From Cellulomonas hominis (GTDB lineage Bacteria; Actinomycetota; Actinomycetes; Actinomycetales; Cellulomonadaceae): a stretch of 55,891 nt of DNA. The stretch is taken from contig NZ_CABEGA010000027.1 in the NCBI RefSeq assembly GCF_901521055.1, forward strand, positions 1-55,891. Reading direction: 5' to 3'. Below the pieces are notes generated by a model that was given only the letters and a program-made list of their open reading frames with translations, did no database searches and had not been told where the DNA came from. How positions within the stretch are numbered: position 1 is the stretch's first letter; every line of letters begins with the position of its first letter. Both the position numbers and the translations under genes were made by a program. Shown piece by piece: positions 47,134-55,799 of this stretch.

Positions 47134-47892
47134 ATGGACGTGACCCTGCCCCTGGCCGACGTGCAGACCGCGATGCTCGCGGGCGTGCGGTTCGCGGCGT
47201 TCTTCATGATCGCCCCGCCGTTCGCGCACCGCGGCATCCCCGGCGCCGTCAAGGCGATGCTCTCCGTCGGGCTGGCCCTGGCCGTCCTGCCGCGGCTCGA
47301 CGCCGCGGTCACGGAGTCCACCGGCGCGTTCGTCGGCGCCCTGGTGCTCGAGGCGGTCGTGGGCGCGGCGCTCGGGTTCCTGGTGTCGCTGGTGTTCTCG
47401 GCGGTCCAGGCGGCAGGCAACCTCATCGACCTGTTCGGCGGCTTCCAGCTGGCGCAGGCGTTCGACCCGCAGAACATGACCGCGGGCGCGCAGTTCTCGA
47501 AGCTCTACAACATGACCTGCCTGGTGCTGCTGTTCGTCTCCGGCGCCTACCAGGTGCTGATCGGCGGCCTCGCGCGGTCCTTCGACGCCGTGCCCGTGGG
47601 CGCGGGGCTCGACCTGGCGAAGATGGCCTCCGCGGCGACGACCGGCCTCACGGACATGTTCGTCGCCGCGCTGCAGATCGGCGGCCCGCTGCTGGTCGTG
47701 CTGTTCCTCACCGACGTGGGCCTCGGCCTGCTGACCCGGGTGTCGCCCGCGCTGAACGCGTTCGCGATGGGCTTCCCGCTGAAGATCTTGATGACCCTGA
47801 CGTTCGCCGGCTTCGCGTTCCTCGCCCTGCCCGGCGTCGTGGACGACCTCGCCGAGCGCGCGGTCGACGCCGTCCTCGGGGTCGCGTCGTGA
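47134..47892 (+). CDS. fliR: FliR, export gate protein
   Basis: 252 residues, about six hydrophobic helices. Contains PPFAHRGIPGAVKAMLSVGLALAVLP, AAGNLIDLFGGFQLAQAFDP and a C-terminal NAFAMGFPLKILMTLTF. Completes the FliP5-Q4-R1 channel. GTGA overlap with flhB, which acts next to it. Confidence 0.96.
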   Translation: MDVTLPLADVQTAMLAGVRFAAFFMIAPPFAHRGIPGAVKAMLSVGLALAVLPRLDAAVTESTGAFVGALVLEAVVGAALGFLVSLVFSAVQAAGNLIDLFGGFQLAQAFDPQNMTAGAQFSKLYNMTCLVLLFVSGAYQVLIGGLARSFDAVPVGAGLDLAKMASAATTGLTDMFVAALQIGGPLLVVLFLTDVGLGLLTRVSPALNAFAMGFPLKILMTLTFAGFAFLALPGVVDDLAERAVDAVLGVAS

Positions 47893-49046
47893 GCGGCGGC
47901 GGGGACGGCGGCGAGAAGTCCGAGAAGGCCACATCCCAGCGGATGAAGGAGGTCCACCGGGACGGGAAGCTCTCCCGCTCCCAGGACCTGTCCGCGTGGG
48001 TCGGCCTGGCCGCCGCGGCCGTGATGGTGCCGGGCACCCTGAGCCGCGGCTCGGACGCCGCGCACCAGCAGATCGCCGCCGTGCGGCAGGCGATCGCCGC
48101 GCCGGACGCCGGCACCGTGACCGAGCTGCTCGGCGACGGGCTCTGGTCCGTGGTCGGCACGCTCGGCCCGATGATGGCCGTCGTCGCGTTCGTGATCATC
48201 GCGGTGGCCGTGGCCCAGGGCGGCGTGCACGTGAAGAAGCTCAAGCCGCAGACGCAGCAGTTCAACCCGGTCTCCGGGCTGAAGCGGATGTTCGGCGCGC
48301 ACGCCTGGTGGGAGGCCGCCAAGACGCTGCTCAAGACCGCCGTGGTCGGCGCCGTGCTCTACGTCGCCGTCCAGGCCCTCGTCCCGCAGCTCATGGGCAC
48401 GGGGCGGGTGCCGCTCGCGCACATGCTCGGCGTCGCGGGCTCCGGCGTGCAGCAGCTGCTGGTCTGGGGCATCGCGGCGGGCATCCTGCTCGCGGCGATC
48501 GACGTCATGGTCGTGATGAAGCGGAACCGCAAGCAGACCCGCATGTCGCGCCAGGAGATCAAGGAGGAGCACAAGCGCTCCGAGGGCGACCCGCAGGTCA
48601 AGGGCCAGATCCGCTCCCGCCAGATGGCGATGAGCCGGAACCGGATGATGGCCGCGGTCGCCGACGCCGACGTGGTGGTCGTCAACCCGACCCACGTCGC
48701 CGTCGCCATCCGCTACGTGCCCGGCACCGGCGCACCCCGCCTGGTCGCCAAGGGCGCCGGCGCGGTCGCCGCGAAGATCCGCGAGCAGGCGGTGGCGAAG
48801 CGGGTCCCGATGGTCGAGGACATCCCGCTGGCCCGCGCCCTGCACGCCGCCTGCGCGATCGACCAGGAGATCCCCGCCTACCTGTTCACCGCCGTCGCCC
48901 GGGTGCTGGCCTTCGTCATGCAGCTCAAGCGCCGCGGTGCGGCCCTGGGCAAGCACTCCATGCCGGGCGGCTCCGTCGCCCCCGACGACGTCCCGACCAC
49001 CGTGGCCGCCGCCAGGCGCCGGGCGCGCGAGGACAGGGCCGCATGA
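47889..49046 (+). CDS. flhB: FlhB, export substrate-specificity switch
   Basis: 385 residues from GTG 47889. N-terminus EKSEKATSQRMKEVHRDGKLSRSQDL, four TM helices, then the cytosolic linker with EEHKRSEGDPQVKGQIRSRQM and the autocleavage site NPTH (N266). Cleavage there and contact with FliK change export from hook to filament subunits. The ~30-residue C-terminal tail after the compact domain is variable. flhA follows after 70 nt. Confidence 0.96.
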   Translation: MSGGGDGGEKSEKATSQRMKEVHRDGKLSRSQDLSAWVGLAAAAVMVPGTLSRGSDAAHQQIAAVRQAIAAPDAGTVTELLGDGLWSVVGTLGPMMAVVAFVIIAVAVAQGGVHVKKLKPQTQQFNPVSGLKRMFGAHAWWEAAKTLLKTAVVGAVLYVAVQALVPQLMGTGRVPLAHMLGVAGSGVQQLLVWGIAAGILLAAIDVMVVMKRNRKQTRMSRQEIKEEHKRSEGDPQVKGQIRSRQMAMSRNRMMAAVADADVVVVNPTHVAVAIRYVPGTGAPRLVAKGAGAVAAKIREQAVAKRVPMVEDIPLARALHAACAIDQEIPAYLFTAVARVLAFVMQLKRRGAALGKHSMPGGSVAPDDVPTTVAAARRRAREDRAA

Positions 49047-49116
49047 GGCCCGCCCCCGCAGCGCCCGCCCGCGCGCACCACGCCCCCCCGACCTGCACCA
49101 CCCGAGAGGACCTCCG

Positions 49117-51180
49117 ATGAAGAACCGGAACATCTCCCAGTTCGCCGTCCCGGTCGGCGTCGTGGGCATCGTGCTCCTGCTGGTCGTGCCGCTGCCCGCG
49201 GCGCTCCTGGACATCCTGATCGCCGTCAACATCACGGCGTCCCTGGTCATCCTGCTCACCAGCATGTACGTGAAGCGGCCGCTGGACTTCAGCGTCTTCC
49301 CGTCGCTGATCCTGGTGTTCACGCTGTTCCGGCTCGGCCTGAACGTGGCCTCGACCCGCCTGGTGCTGCGGGACGGCTACGCCGGTGCGGTCATCGACGC
49401 GTTCGGGCACTTCGTGGTCGGCGGCTCGCTGGTCATCGGCCTGGTGATCTTCCTGATCCTGGTCGTCATCCAGTTCGTGGTCATCACCAACGGTGCGGGG
49501 CGCGTGGCCGAGGTCGGCGCCCGGTTCACCCTCGACGCGATGCCCGGCAAGCAGATGGCGATCGACGCCGACCTGAACTCGGGGCTCATCGACGAGGACA
49601 CCGCCCGGCAGCGCCGCGCGGACGTCGCCGCGGAGGCCGACTTCTACGGTGCGATGGACGGTGGCTCGAAGTTCGTCAAGGGCGACGCCATCGCGGGCAT
49701 CATCATCACGCTGATCAACCTGATCGGTGGCTTCGTCATCGGCATGATGCAGATGGGGCTGTCGGTCGGCGAGTCGCTCGAGCGGTTCAGCCTCCTGACC
49801 ATCGGCGACGGCCTCGTCACGCAGATCCCGGCCCTGCTGCTCTCGGTGTCCACCGGCATCGTCGTGACCCGCGCCAGCGCCTCGGGCGACATGGGCTCGG
49901 TCGCGTCCAAGCAGCTCATGCAGTCCCGCACCGCGCTGCTGATCGCCGGCTGCGGCGCCCTCGCGCTCGCGCTGCTGCCCGGGATGCCGAAGCTGCCGTT
50001 CGTGCTCGTCGGCGCGGCCCTGATCATCGCCGCCCAGCGCATCAAGGCCACGGAGGCCAAGGCCGCCGCCGACGCGCAGGCCTCCGCCGCGTCGACCGCC
50101 ACGACCGCGCCCACCTCCAACGACACCCCCGAGGCCCTCATCGAGCAGATGCGGGTGCACACCCTGGAGATCCTGCTCGCCCCCGACCTGGTCGACATGG
50201 TCGGCAACGGCCCCGAGCAGGACCTGCTGCACCGCGTCCGCGGCCTGCGCCGCAAGATCGCCATGGAGCTCGGCATCGTCGTGCCGCCCGTGCGCACCCG
50301 CGACTCCGTCGACCTGCCCCGGTCCACCTACGTGGTGCGGATCGCGGGCGTCGAGGTCGGCCGCGGCGAGGTGCCGTCCGGGCGCGTGCTCGCGCTGGGC
50401 GAGGACCTGGGCGCGCTGCCCGGGCAGTCCGTGGTGGAGCCGGTGTTCGGCCTGCCGGGCAAGTGGGTCGCCGCCGAGCTCCGGCACGCCGCGGAGATGG
50501 CCGGCGCGACCGTCGTCGACCGGGTGTCGGTGCTCATCACGCACCTCGGCTCGATCATCACCAGGAACGCGCCGCGCCTGCTCGGCCGCGAGGACGTCCG
50601 GGTGCTCACCGAGGGCGTCAAGCAGGTCAACCCGTCCGTGGTCGAGGAGCTCGTGCCCGGGCTGCTGTCGCTCGGCGAGGTGCAGCGCGTCCTGCAGGGC
50701 CTGCTCGCGGAGGAGGTCCCGATCCGCGACCTCGGCCGCATCTACGAGGCGCTCACCCTGCGGGCGAAGGTCGCCACGGACCCCGAGGGCCTGGTCGAGG
50801 CCGCCCGTGGCGCGCTCGGGCCGGCGCTGTCCGCCCAGTACGTGCAGGACGGCGTGCTCCGGGTGCTCACGCTGGACCCGGTGTTCGAGCAGCAGCTGGT
50901 CGAGGCCCTGCGCCCGTCGGACTCCGGCACGCAGATCGTCACCGACCCCACCCGGCTCGAGGCCATGCTGGAGCGGCTGCGCGTCGCGGTGGCCGACGCC
51001 GAGGCGACCGGCCGGTCCGTCGTGCTGGTCTGCGCCCCGGCGCTGCGTCCCGCGCTGCGCAAGGTCGTCATCCTGGCGCTCGAGCGCCTGCCCGTCCTGT
51101 CCTACGCCGAGGTCACCGGCGGCGGCGTCCGCATCGAGACCGTCGGGGTGGTGAGCGGTGCCCACGCGATTGCTGCTTGA
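49117..51180 (+). CDS. flhA: FlhA, export gate protein
   Basis: 687 residues from ATG 49117, after GAGAGGA. About eight N-terminal TM helices, with the family signature LFRLGLNVASTRLVL (about 68-82) and the FHIPEP loop PGKQMAIDADLNSGLIDEDTARQRR. The cytosolic nonamer domain (about 345-687) binds chaperone-subunit complexes (FliS-flagellin, FlgN, FliT). The 3' end overlaps the flhF-like start by 23 nt. Confidence 0.97.
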   Translation: MKNRNISQFAVPVGVVGIVLLLVVPLPAALLDILIAVNITASLVILLTSMYVKRPLDFSVFPSLILVFTLFRLGLNVASTRLVLRDGYAGAVIDAFGHFVVGGSLVIGLVIFLILVVIQFVVITNGAGRVAEVGARFTLDAMPGKQMAIDADLNSGLIDEDTARQRRADVAAEADFYGAMDGGSKFVKGDAIAGIIITLINLIGGFVIGMMQMGLSVGESLERFSLLTIGDGLVTQIPALLLSVSTGIVVTRASASGDMGSVASKQLMQSRTALLIAGCGALALALLPGMPKLPFVLVGAALIIAAQRIKATEAKAAADAQASAASTATTAPTSNDTPEALIEQMRVHTLEILLAPDLVDMVGNGPEQDLLHRVRGLRRKIAMELGIVVPPVRTRDSVDLPRSTYVVRIAGVEVGRGEVPSGRVLALGEDLGALPGQSVVEPVFGLPGKWVAAELRHAAEMAGATVVDRVSVLITHLGSIITRNAPRLLGREDVRVLTEGVKQVNPSVVEELVPGLLSLGEVQRVLQGLLAEEVPIRDLGRIYEALTLRAKVATDPEGLVEAARGALGPALSAQYVQDGVLRVLTLDPVFEQQLVEALRPSDSGTQIVTDPTRLEAMLERLRVAVADAEATGRSVVLVCAPALRPALRKVVILALERLPVLSYAEVTGGGVRIETVGVVSGAHAIAA

Positions 51181-52401
51181 GGGCGCGGACCTCGCCGAGC
51201 TCATGGTGCACGTCCGCGCCGAGTTCGGGCCCACCGCGCGGATCGTGCGCGCCGAGCGGGTCCGCACCGGCGGGCTCGCCGGGTTCTTCGCCCGCGAGCG
51301 CTACGAGCTGACCATCGACGTGCCCGACACGCCCGCCGCCCCCGCCCAGTCGCTGCTGCGCCGCCGCGGGATCGGCGTCGTGCCGGTCGGCGGGGGCGCC
51401 GGGGGTGCCGGGGTCGCCGGGGGGATCGACGCGCTGCTCGCCGCCGCCGACGCCCAGGACGCCGCGCCCGACGGGTCGCTGCCCGGGTTCGACGTGCTCG
51501 CGCCGTCGGGTTCCGCCGCGGGGCTCCCGGACGCGCCGCCGCGCGTGTCGACGGGGGAGGAGTCCTTCGCGTCCGTGCTCGAGCAGATGCGCGCGATGAC
51601 GGGCACCGTCGCGCCGGACCACCAGATCGAGGTCCCGCCGCCCGCACCGGCGGCGACCCGCCCCGTCGTCACCACGGAGCGGACGTTCGAGCCGATCGTG
51701 CCTCCCGTCGTCCCGGCGCCCGCGCCGGCCCCCGCCGCCGAGCGGTTCGCGCCGGCGTGCCCCGTGCGGCGCTCGCGGACCTGGGCGTCCCGGACGCGCT
51801 GCTCGCCGCGTGCGGCGACGGCCCGGTGGAGCTGTCCCGGCTGCTGGCCGCCGTGCCGGCCGCCCCGCCGCTGCCGCGCGACCCCGGGACCGTGCTCGTC
51901 GTCGCCGGCCCGCCGGAGGACGCTGCCCGGGTCGCGGACCTGCTGGCGCTGCGTGCCGGCACCGGCGCGCTCGTGCACGCCGGCGACGCGGAGGCGGGCG
52001 CGGCCCCCGGTCACCGGCTGACCAGCCCCGTGGCCGCGGAGCGGTGGCGGGCGAACCTGGCCGGCGGGGACGGCGTGACCGTCGTCGCGCTCGGCGTCCG
52101 GCCGGGGCGGGCCCGCGAGGAGGCCGCCGCGGAGCTGCTGGCCGCGCTGACCCCCGACCAGGCGTGGGGCGTCGTCGACGCGCGCAGCAAGTCCCGCGAC
52201 TGCACCCGGTGGATCGCCACCGTCGGCGCGCGCCGCCCGCTGGACGCCCTGGCGGTCGGCGGCCTGTTCGAGACCAGCGAGCCCGGCACGGTCCTCGGCC
52301 TCGGGGTCCCGGTCGCGTGGATCGACGGCGTGCCCGCGTCCCGCGTGGCCTGGGCCGCGGCCCTGGGCGAGCACCTCCCCGAGGGCACCGTCTGGGGCTG
52401 A
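51158..52401 (+). CDS. FlhF-like protein, degenerate GTPase and apparent frameshift
   Basis: GTG 51158 opens PTRLLLEGADLAELMVHVRAEFGPTARIVRAERVRTGGLAGFFARE, the B domain of FlhF. A ~130-residue Pro/Ala linker follows. The frame then breaks near 51755 (one base missing at about GGCG-TGCC) and continues as VPRAALADLGVPDALLAACG to the stop at 52401. The G-domain fold is recognisable (GTVLVVAGPP, then DARSKSRDCTRW, then GLGVPVAWIDGVPASRV), but no GxxxxGKT P-loop or DxxG/TKLD motifs exist. It cannot bind GTP normally. In other bacteria FlhF sets the place and number of flagella. Confidence 0.78.
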
Positions 52402-52494
52402 CCCCGGTCCCGCGGCGGGGTTCCGGCGCGTCACCGGGGGAGTGCGGGCGCGGCGCGCGGAGGTGTCGGATCCCGTCCTCCCGGCCGCGGAAGG

Positions 52495-52500
52495 TAGGGT
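52495..52500 (+). promoter_or_regulatory. -10 element TAGGGT for csrA
   Basis: TAGGGT ends 7 nt before ATG 52508, the spacing of a leaderless actinobacterial transcript. It is not a FliA-type site, so csrA may be transcribed independently of the flagellar cascade. Confidence 0.45.
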
Positions 52501-52507
52501 CGGCGCC

Positions 52508-52804
52508 ATGCTGGTGCTGAGCAGGCGGGTCGGGGAGCGCCTCGTGATCGGGGACGACATCGTCGTGACCGTGATCGAGGTGCGCAGCGACGGCGTCCGC
52601 CTCGGCATCGACGCCCCGCGGTCCGTCTCCGTGCACCGCGCGGAGGTCCTGGAGGCCGTGACCGCGGCCAACGTCGCCGCCACCGACGCGGGCGACGACG
52701 CGGTCGAGTCCCTGCGCGGGCTGCTGGCTCCCGCGGCCGACGACGACGCGCCGCCCGCGACCCCCGGCGAGCCCGGACCGCCGGCACCCCCGACGCGCGG
52801 CTGA
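52508..52804 (+). CDS. csrA: CsrA, RNA-binding translational regulator
   Basis: 98 residues from ATG 52508. The first ~58 are a canonical CsrA: MLVLSRRVGERLVIGDDIVVTVIEVRSDGVRLGIDAPRSVSVHR-AEV, with R-44-type basic residues of the RNA site present. About 40 further residues are Ala/Asp/Pro-rich, longer than the 74-residue Bacillus protein. CsrA dimers bind GGA in hairpin loops and block ribosomes; FliW releases them. Candidate targets are the fliC, flgB and flbD leaders in this window. It has its own -10 box and is closed by a terminator. Confidence 0.95.
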   Translation: MLVLSRRVGERLVIGDDIVVTVIEVRSDGVRLGIDAPRSVSVHRAEVLEAVTAANVAATDAGDDAVESLRGLLAPAADDDAPPATPGEPGPPAPPTRG

Positions 52805-52856
52805 GGCGCCCGCCGGCCGCCCCGCACGTCCTCCGCTCGACGCCCGCTCGTCCTCC

Positions 52857-52882
52857 ACGCCCCACCCGGCCGGGTGGGGCGT
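52857..52882 (+). terminator. Terminator after csrA
   Basis: Perfect 26-nt palindrome (52857-52869 with 52870-52882), in RNA an 11-bp stem with a GGCC loop, 53 nt after the csrA stop. Confidence 0.85.
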
Positions 52883-52926
52883 GCGTCGTTCACCCGCTCC
52901 GCCGCCGCGGGGCCGGGCGAAAGTCC

Positions 52927-52952
52927 TCACGCAGGGGCGGATCCCGCCGATC
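52927..52952 (+). promoter_or_regulatory. FliA promoter for cheA-cheW
   Basis: CTCA at 52927-52930, 16 nt, GCCGAT at 52947-52952. Perfect consensus. The predicted leader is ~25 nt and contains the AGGAGG ribosome site of cheA. Confidence 0.8.
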
Positions 52953-52986
52953 CTCACCTCAGACGGGGCCTACGTAGGAGGCAGCA

Positions 52987-55386
52987 GTGGAGGACATGGA
53001 CGAGATCGTCCGCGAGTTCCTGGTCGAGAGCCATGAGAACCTCGACCAGCTCGACCAGGACCTGGTGGCCCTGGAGAGCGAACCAGGATCGCGCTCGCTG
53101 ATCGCGAGCGTGTTCCGGACGATCCACACGATCAAGGGGACCAGCGGGTTCCTCGCGTTCGGCCGCCTGGAGCGGGTCGCGCACGCGGGTGAGAACCTGC
53201 TGGTCGAGCTGCGGGACGGGCGCAGGTCCATGGACCACGCGACCACCGACGTGCTGCTCCGGCTGGTCGACACGGTGCGCGACATCCTGCGGGCCATCGA
53301 GGCCGACGGCAGCGAGGGCGGTGTGGAGATCGACGCGGTGATCGCCGCGATCGAGGCGATCCAGGCGGTCGACCCCTCGGCGACCCCGGCGCAGGAGCCG
53401 GCGGCCCAGGCCCCCGCACCCGCCGAGGCCCCCGCGCCCGCCGAGGTGCCCGCGCCGGCCGAGGCCGTCGCACCGGTCGCGGAGGCCGCCCCCGTGGCGG
53501 ACGTCCCGACGCCCCGCGCCCCGGAGCCGGCCGCGCCCGTGCGTGCCATCGGCGAGCCGGCACCCGCCGCACCCGCCGCAGCCGCCGCCACGCCGGCACC
53601 CGCGGCCGCGCCCGCCGCCGCGCCCGCCGCCGCCCCGTCGCCCGACGAGATCGGCTCCCTGCGGACCGCCGCCGACGCGTCGATCCGCGTGGACGTGGAG
53701 CTGCTCGACGCGCTCATGCGCCAGGTCGGCGAGCTCGTGCTGGCCCGCAACCAGATCAGCCGGCTCGCCGGCGGCACCGAGGACGTCGACCTCGCCCGCT
53801 CCGCGCAGCGCCTGAACCTCATCGCCGGTGAGCTGCAGGAGGGGGTCATGAAGACCCGCATGCAGCCCATCGAGCACCTGTGGTCCAAGATGCCGCGCAT
53901 GGTGCGCGACGTCGCGGCCGCGTGCCACCGCGAGGTGACGCTGGAGCTCTCCGGTGGTGACACCGAGCTCGACCGCAGCCTGCTCGAGGCCGTGAAGGAC
54001 CCGCTGACGCACCTGGTGCGCAACGCGGTCGACCACGGCATCGAGTCGGCCGAGGACCGCGTCGCCACGGGCAAGTCCCCGAAGGGCGTCCTGGCGCTGC
54101 GGGCGTACCACGCCAGCGGCCAGGTCGTGGTCGAGGTCGCCGACGACGGCCGGGGCATCGACCCGGAGAAGATCGGCGCGAAGGCGGTCCAGAAGGGCCT
54201 GCGCACGGTCGACCAGGTCGCGTCGATGGGCCAGGCGGACCTGCTGCAGCTGCTGTTCCTGCCGGGGTTCTCCACCGCGGAGGCCGTGACGAACGTGTCC
54301 GGCCGCGGCGTCGGGATGGACGTCGTGCGCACCAAGATCGAGTCGATCGGCGGCGCCGTCGAGGTCGACTCGGTCGTCGGCCGCGGGACCACGTGGCGCC
54401 TGCGGATCCCGCTGACGCTGGCCATCATGCCCGCGCTCACGGTGGAGTCCGCGGGCGACCTGTACGCCATCCCGCAGGTGAACCTGCTGGAGCTGGTCGC
54501 GCTCGACTCGCAGCGCTCGGAGTCCGGCATCGAGCACATCCACGAGGCCCCGGTGTACCGCCTGCGCGGCGAGCTGCTGCCGCTGGTGTCGCTGTCCTCG
54601 GTGCTCGAGGTGCCGGCGGAGCGCCCGGTCAACGCGGTGATCGCGGTCGTGCAGTCCGACCAGCAGCGCTTCGGCCTGCTGGTGGACCGCGTCCTGAACA
54701 CCGAGGAGATCGTGGTCAAGCCGCTGTCCGCCCGCCTCAAGGCGATCGGCGCGTACGCCGGTGCCACGGTGCTGGGCGACGGTCACGTCGCGCTGATCCT
54801 GGACGTGCAGGCGATCGCCCGCCGCGCCCTGGCCGGCGAGCTCGACGTCGCCGCCCGGAACGCCCACGCGAACGCCGGGTCGGGGGAGACGCACGAGGTC
54901 CAGCAGGTGCTGGTCGTCGGGATCGGCGGCGGCCGTCAGGTCGCCATGCCGCTCGCGTCGGTCGCCCGCCTGGAGCACGTGCAGGCCGAGCAGGTCGAGT
55001 ACGTGGGTGGCCGCGAGGTCGTCCAGTACCGCGGGACGATCCTCCCGCTGGCCCGGCTCGACCGGATCCTCGGCGCCTACGGGTCCGAGGACGCCTCCGA
55101 GCTGCTGCTCGTGGTCTACAGCCGCGCCGGCCGCAGCGTCGGCCTGGTGGTCCGGGAGATCGTCGACATCGTCGACGACGACTCGGCCCGGCACTCCGAC
55201 ATCGAGGACGCCGGCCTGGTCGGCTCCACGGTGCTGGGGGAGAAGGTCACCGAGCTGCTGGACGTGCGCCGCGCGATCCTCGCCGCCGACGCGGCGTTCT
55301 ACGACGAGCGGCCCGAGCACCGCTCCACGTACGACGACCTCCCGACGCAGGTCGGCGGGTCCGAGCTGGTGGGAGCCACGCGATGA
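52987..55386 (+). CDS. cheA: CheA, chemotaxis histidine kinase with two CheW-like domains
   Basis: 799 residues from GTG 52987 (AGGAGG 5 nt upstream); ATG 52996 is an alternative. Domains: HPt with H47 in TIHTIKGTSGF (1-115), Pro/Ala-rich linker (130-225), dimerisation helices (SIRVDVELLDALMRQVGELVLARNQ), ATPase with LVRNAVDHGIES and DDGRGIDPEKIG and GRGVGMDVV, then a CheW/P5 domain (about 475-615) and a second CheW-like domain (about 640-760). There is no evident CheY-binding P2 domain, though the linker may hold one that is too diverged to see. It pairs with the cheW that follows (ATGA overlap) to form the receptor signalling core. Confidence 0.95.
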   Translation: MEDMDEIVREFLVESHENLDQLDQDLVALESEPGSRSLIASVFRTIHTIKGTSGFLAFGRLERVAHAGENLLVELRDGRRSMDHATTDVLLRLVDTVRDILRAIEADGSEGGVEIDAVIAAIEAIQAVDPSATPAQEPAAQAPAPAEAPAPAEVPAPAEAVAPVAEAAPVADVPTPRAPEPAAPVRAIGEPAPAAPAAAAATPAPAAAPAAAPAAAPSPDEIGSLRTAADASIRVDVELLDALMRQVGELVLARNQISRLAGGTEDVDLARSAQRLNLIAGELQEGVMKTRMQPIEHLWSKMPRMVRDVAAACHREVTLELSGGDTELDRSLLEAVKDPLTHLVRNAVDHGIESAEDRVATGKSPKGVLALRAYHASGQVVVEVADDGRGIDPEKIGAKAVQKGLRTVDQVASMGQADLLQLLFLPGFSTAEAVTNVSGRGVGMDVVRTKIESIGGAVEVDSVVGRGTTWRLRIPLTLAIMPALTVESAGDLYAIPQVNLLELVALDSQRSESGIEHIHEAPVYRLRGELLPLVSLSSVLEVPAERPVNAVIAVVQSDQQRFGLLVDRVLNTEEIVVKPLSARLKAIGAYAGATVLGDGHVALILDVQAIARRALAGELDVAARNAHANAGSGETHEVQQVLVVGIGGGRQVAMPLASVARLEHVQAEQVEYVGGREVVQYRGTILPLARLDRILGAYGSEDASELLLVVYSRAGRSVGLVVREIVDIVDDDSARHSDIEDAGLVGSTVLGEKVTELLDVRRAILAADAAFYDERPEHRSTYDDLPTQVGGSELVGATR

Positions 55387-55799
55387 GCCAGTACGTCACG
55401 TTCAACCTCGCGGGCAGCCTGTACGGGGTCGACGTCACCCGGGTGCAGGAGGCGCTGCGCTCGCACGTCCGCACCCGCGTGCCGCTCGCGCCGCCCGGGG
55501 TCGCCGGCCTGGTGAACCTCCGCGGCCAGGTCGTCCTCACGGTCGACCTGCGCCCGCGCCTGGGGCTCGCGCCGCTGGGCGAGGACGCCGAGCCGATGAT
55601 GGTCGTCGTGCAGGTGGCGGGCGAGCCCGTCAGCCTGCTCGTCGACGAGATCGGCGACGTCATGGAGGTCGGCCCGGAGACGTTCGAGGCGCCGCCGGAG
55701 ACGCTGGACGCCGCGCTGCGCCCGCTGATCCTCGGGGCGCACAAGCTCGACGGCCGGCTGCTGCTGGTCCTGGACGTGGACCAGGCCACCGCCGCCTGA
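55383..55799 (+). CDS. cheW: CheW, chemotaxis coupling protein
   Basis: 138 residues, a single CheW domain: YVTFNLAGSLYGVDVTRVQEAL, then GVAGLVNLRGQVVLTVDLRPRLGL with the conserved NLRG, then SLLVDEIGDVMEV. It couples CheA to chemoreceptors. ATG 55383 overlaps the cheA stop by 4 nt. Further che genes (cheY, cheR, cheB, mcp) are expected downstream but lie outside the window. Confidence 0.95.
   Translation: MSQYVTFNLAGSLYGVDVTRVQEALRSHVRTRVPLAPPGVAGLVNLRGQVVLTVDLRPRLGLAPLGEDAEPMMVVVQVAGEPVSLLVDEIGDVMEVGPETFEAPPETLDAALRPLILGAHKLDGRLLLVLDVDQATAA

Noticed and set aside
25655..55799. Mobile element or recent transfer of the flagellar island
   Set aside because: No transposase, integrase, tRNA or attachment repeats flank it, and base composition and codon use match the neighbouring housekeeping genes.
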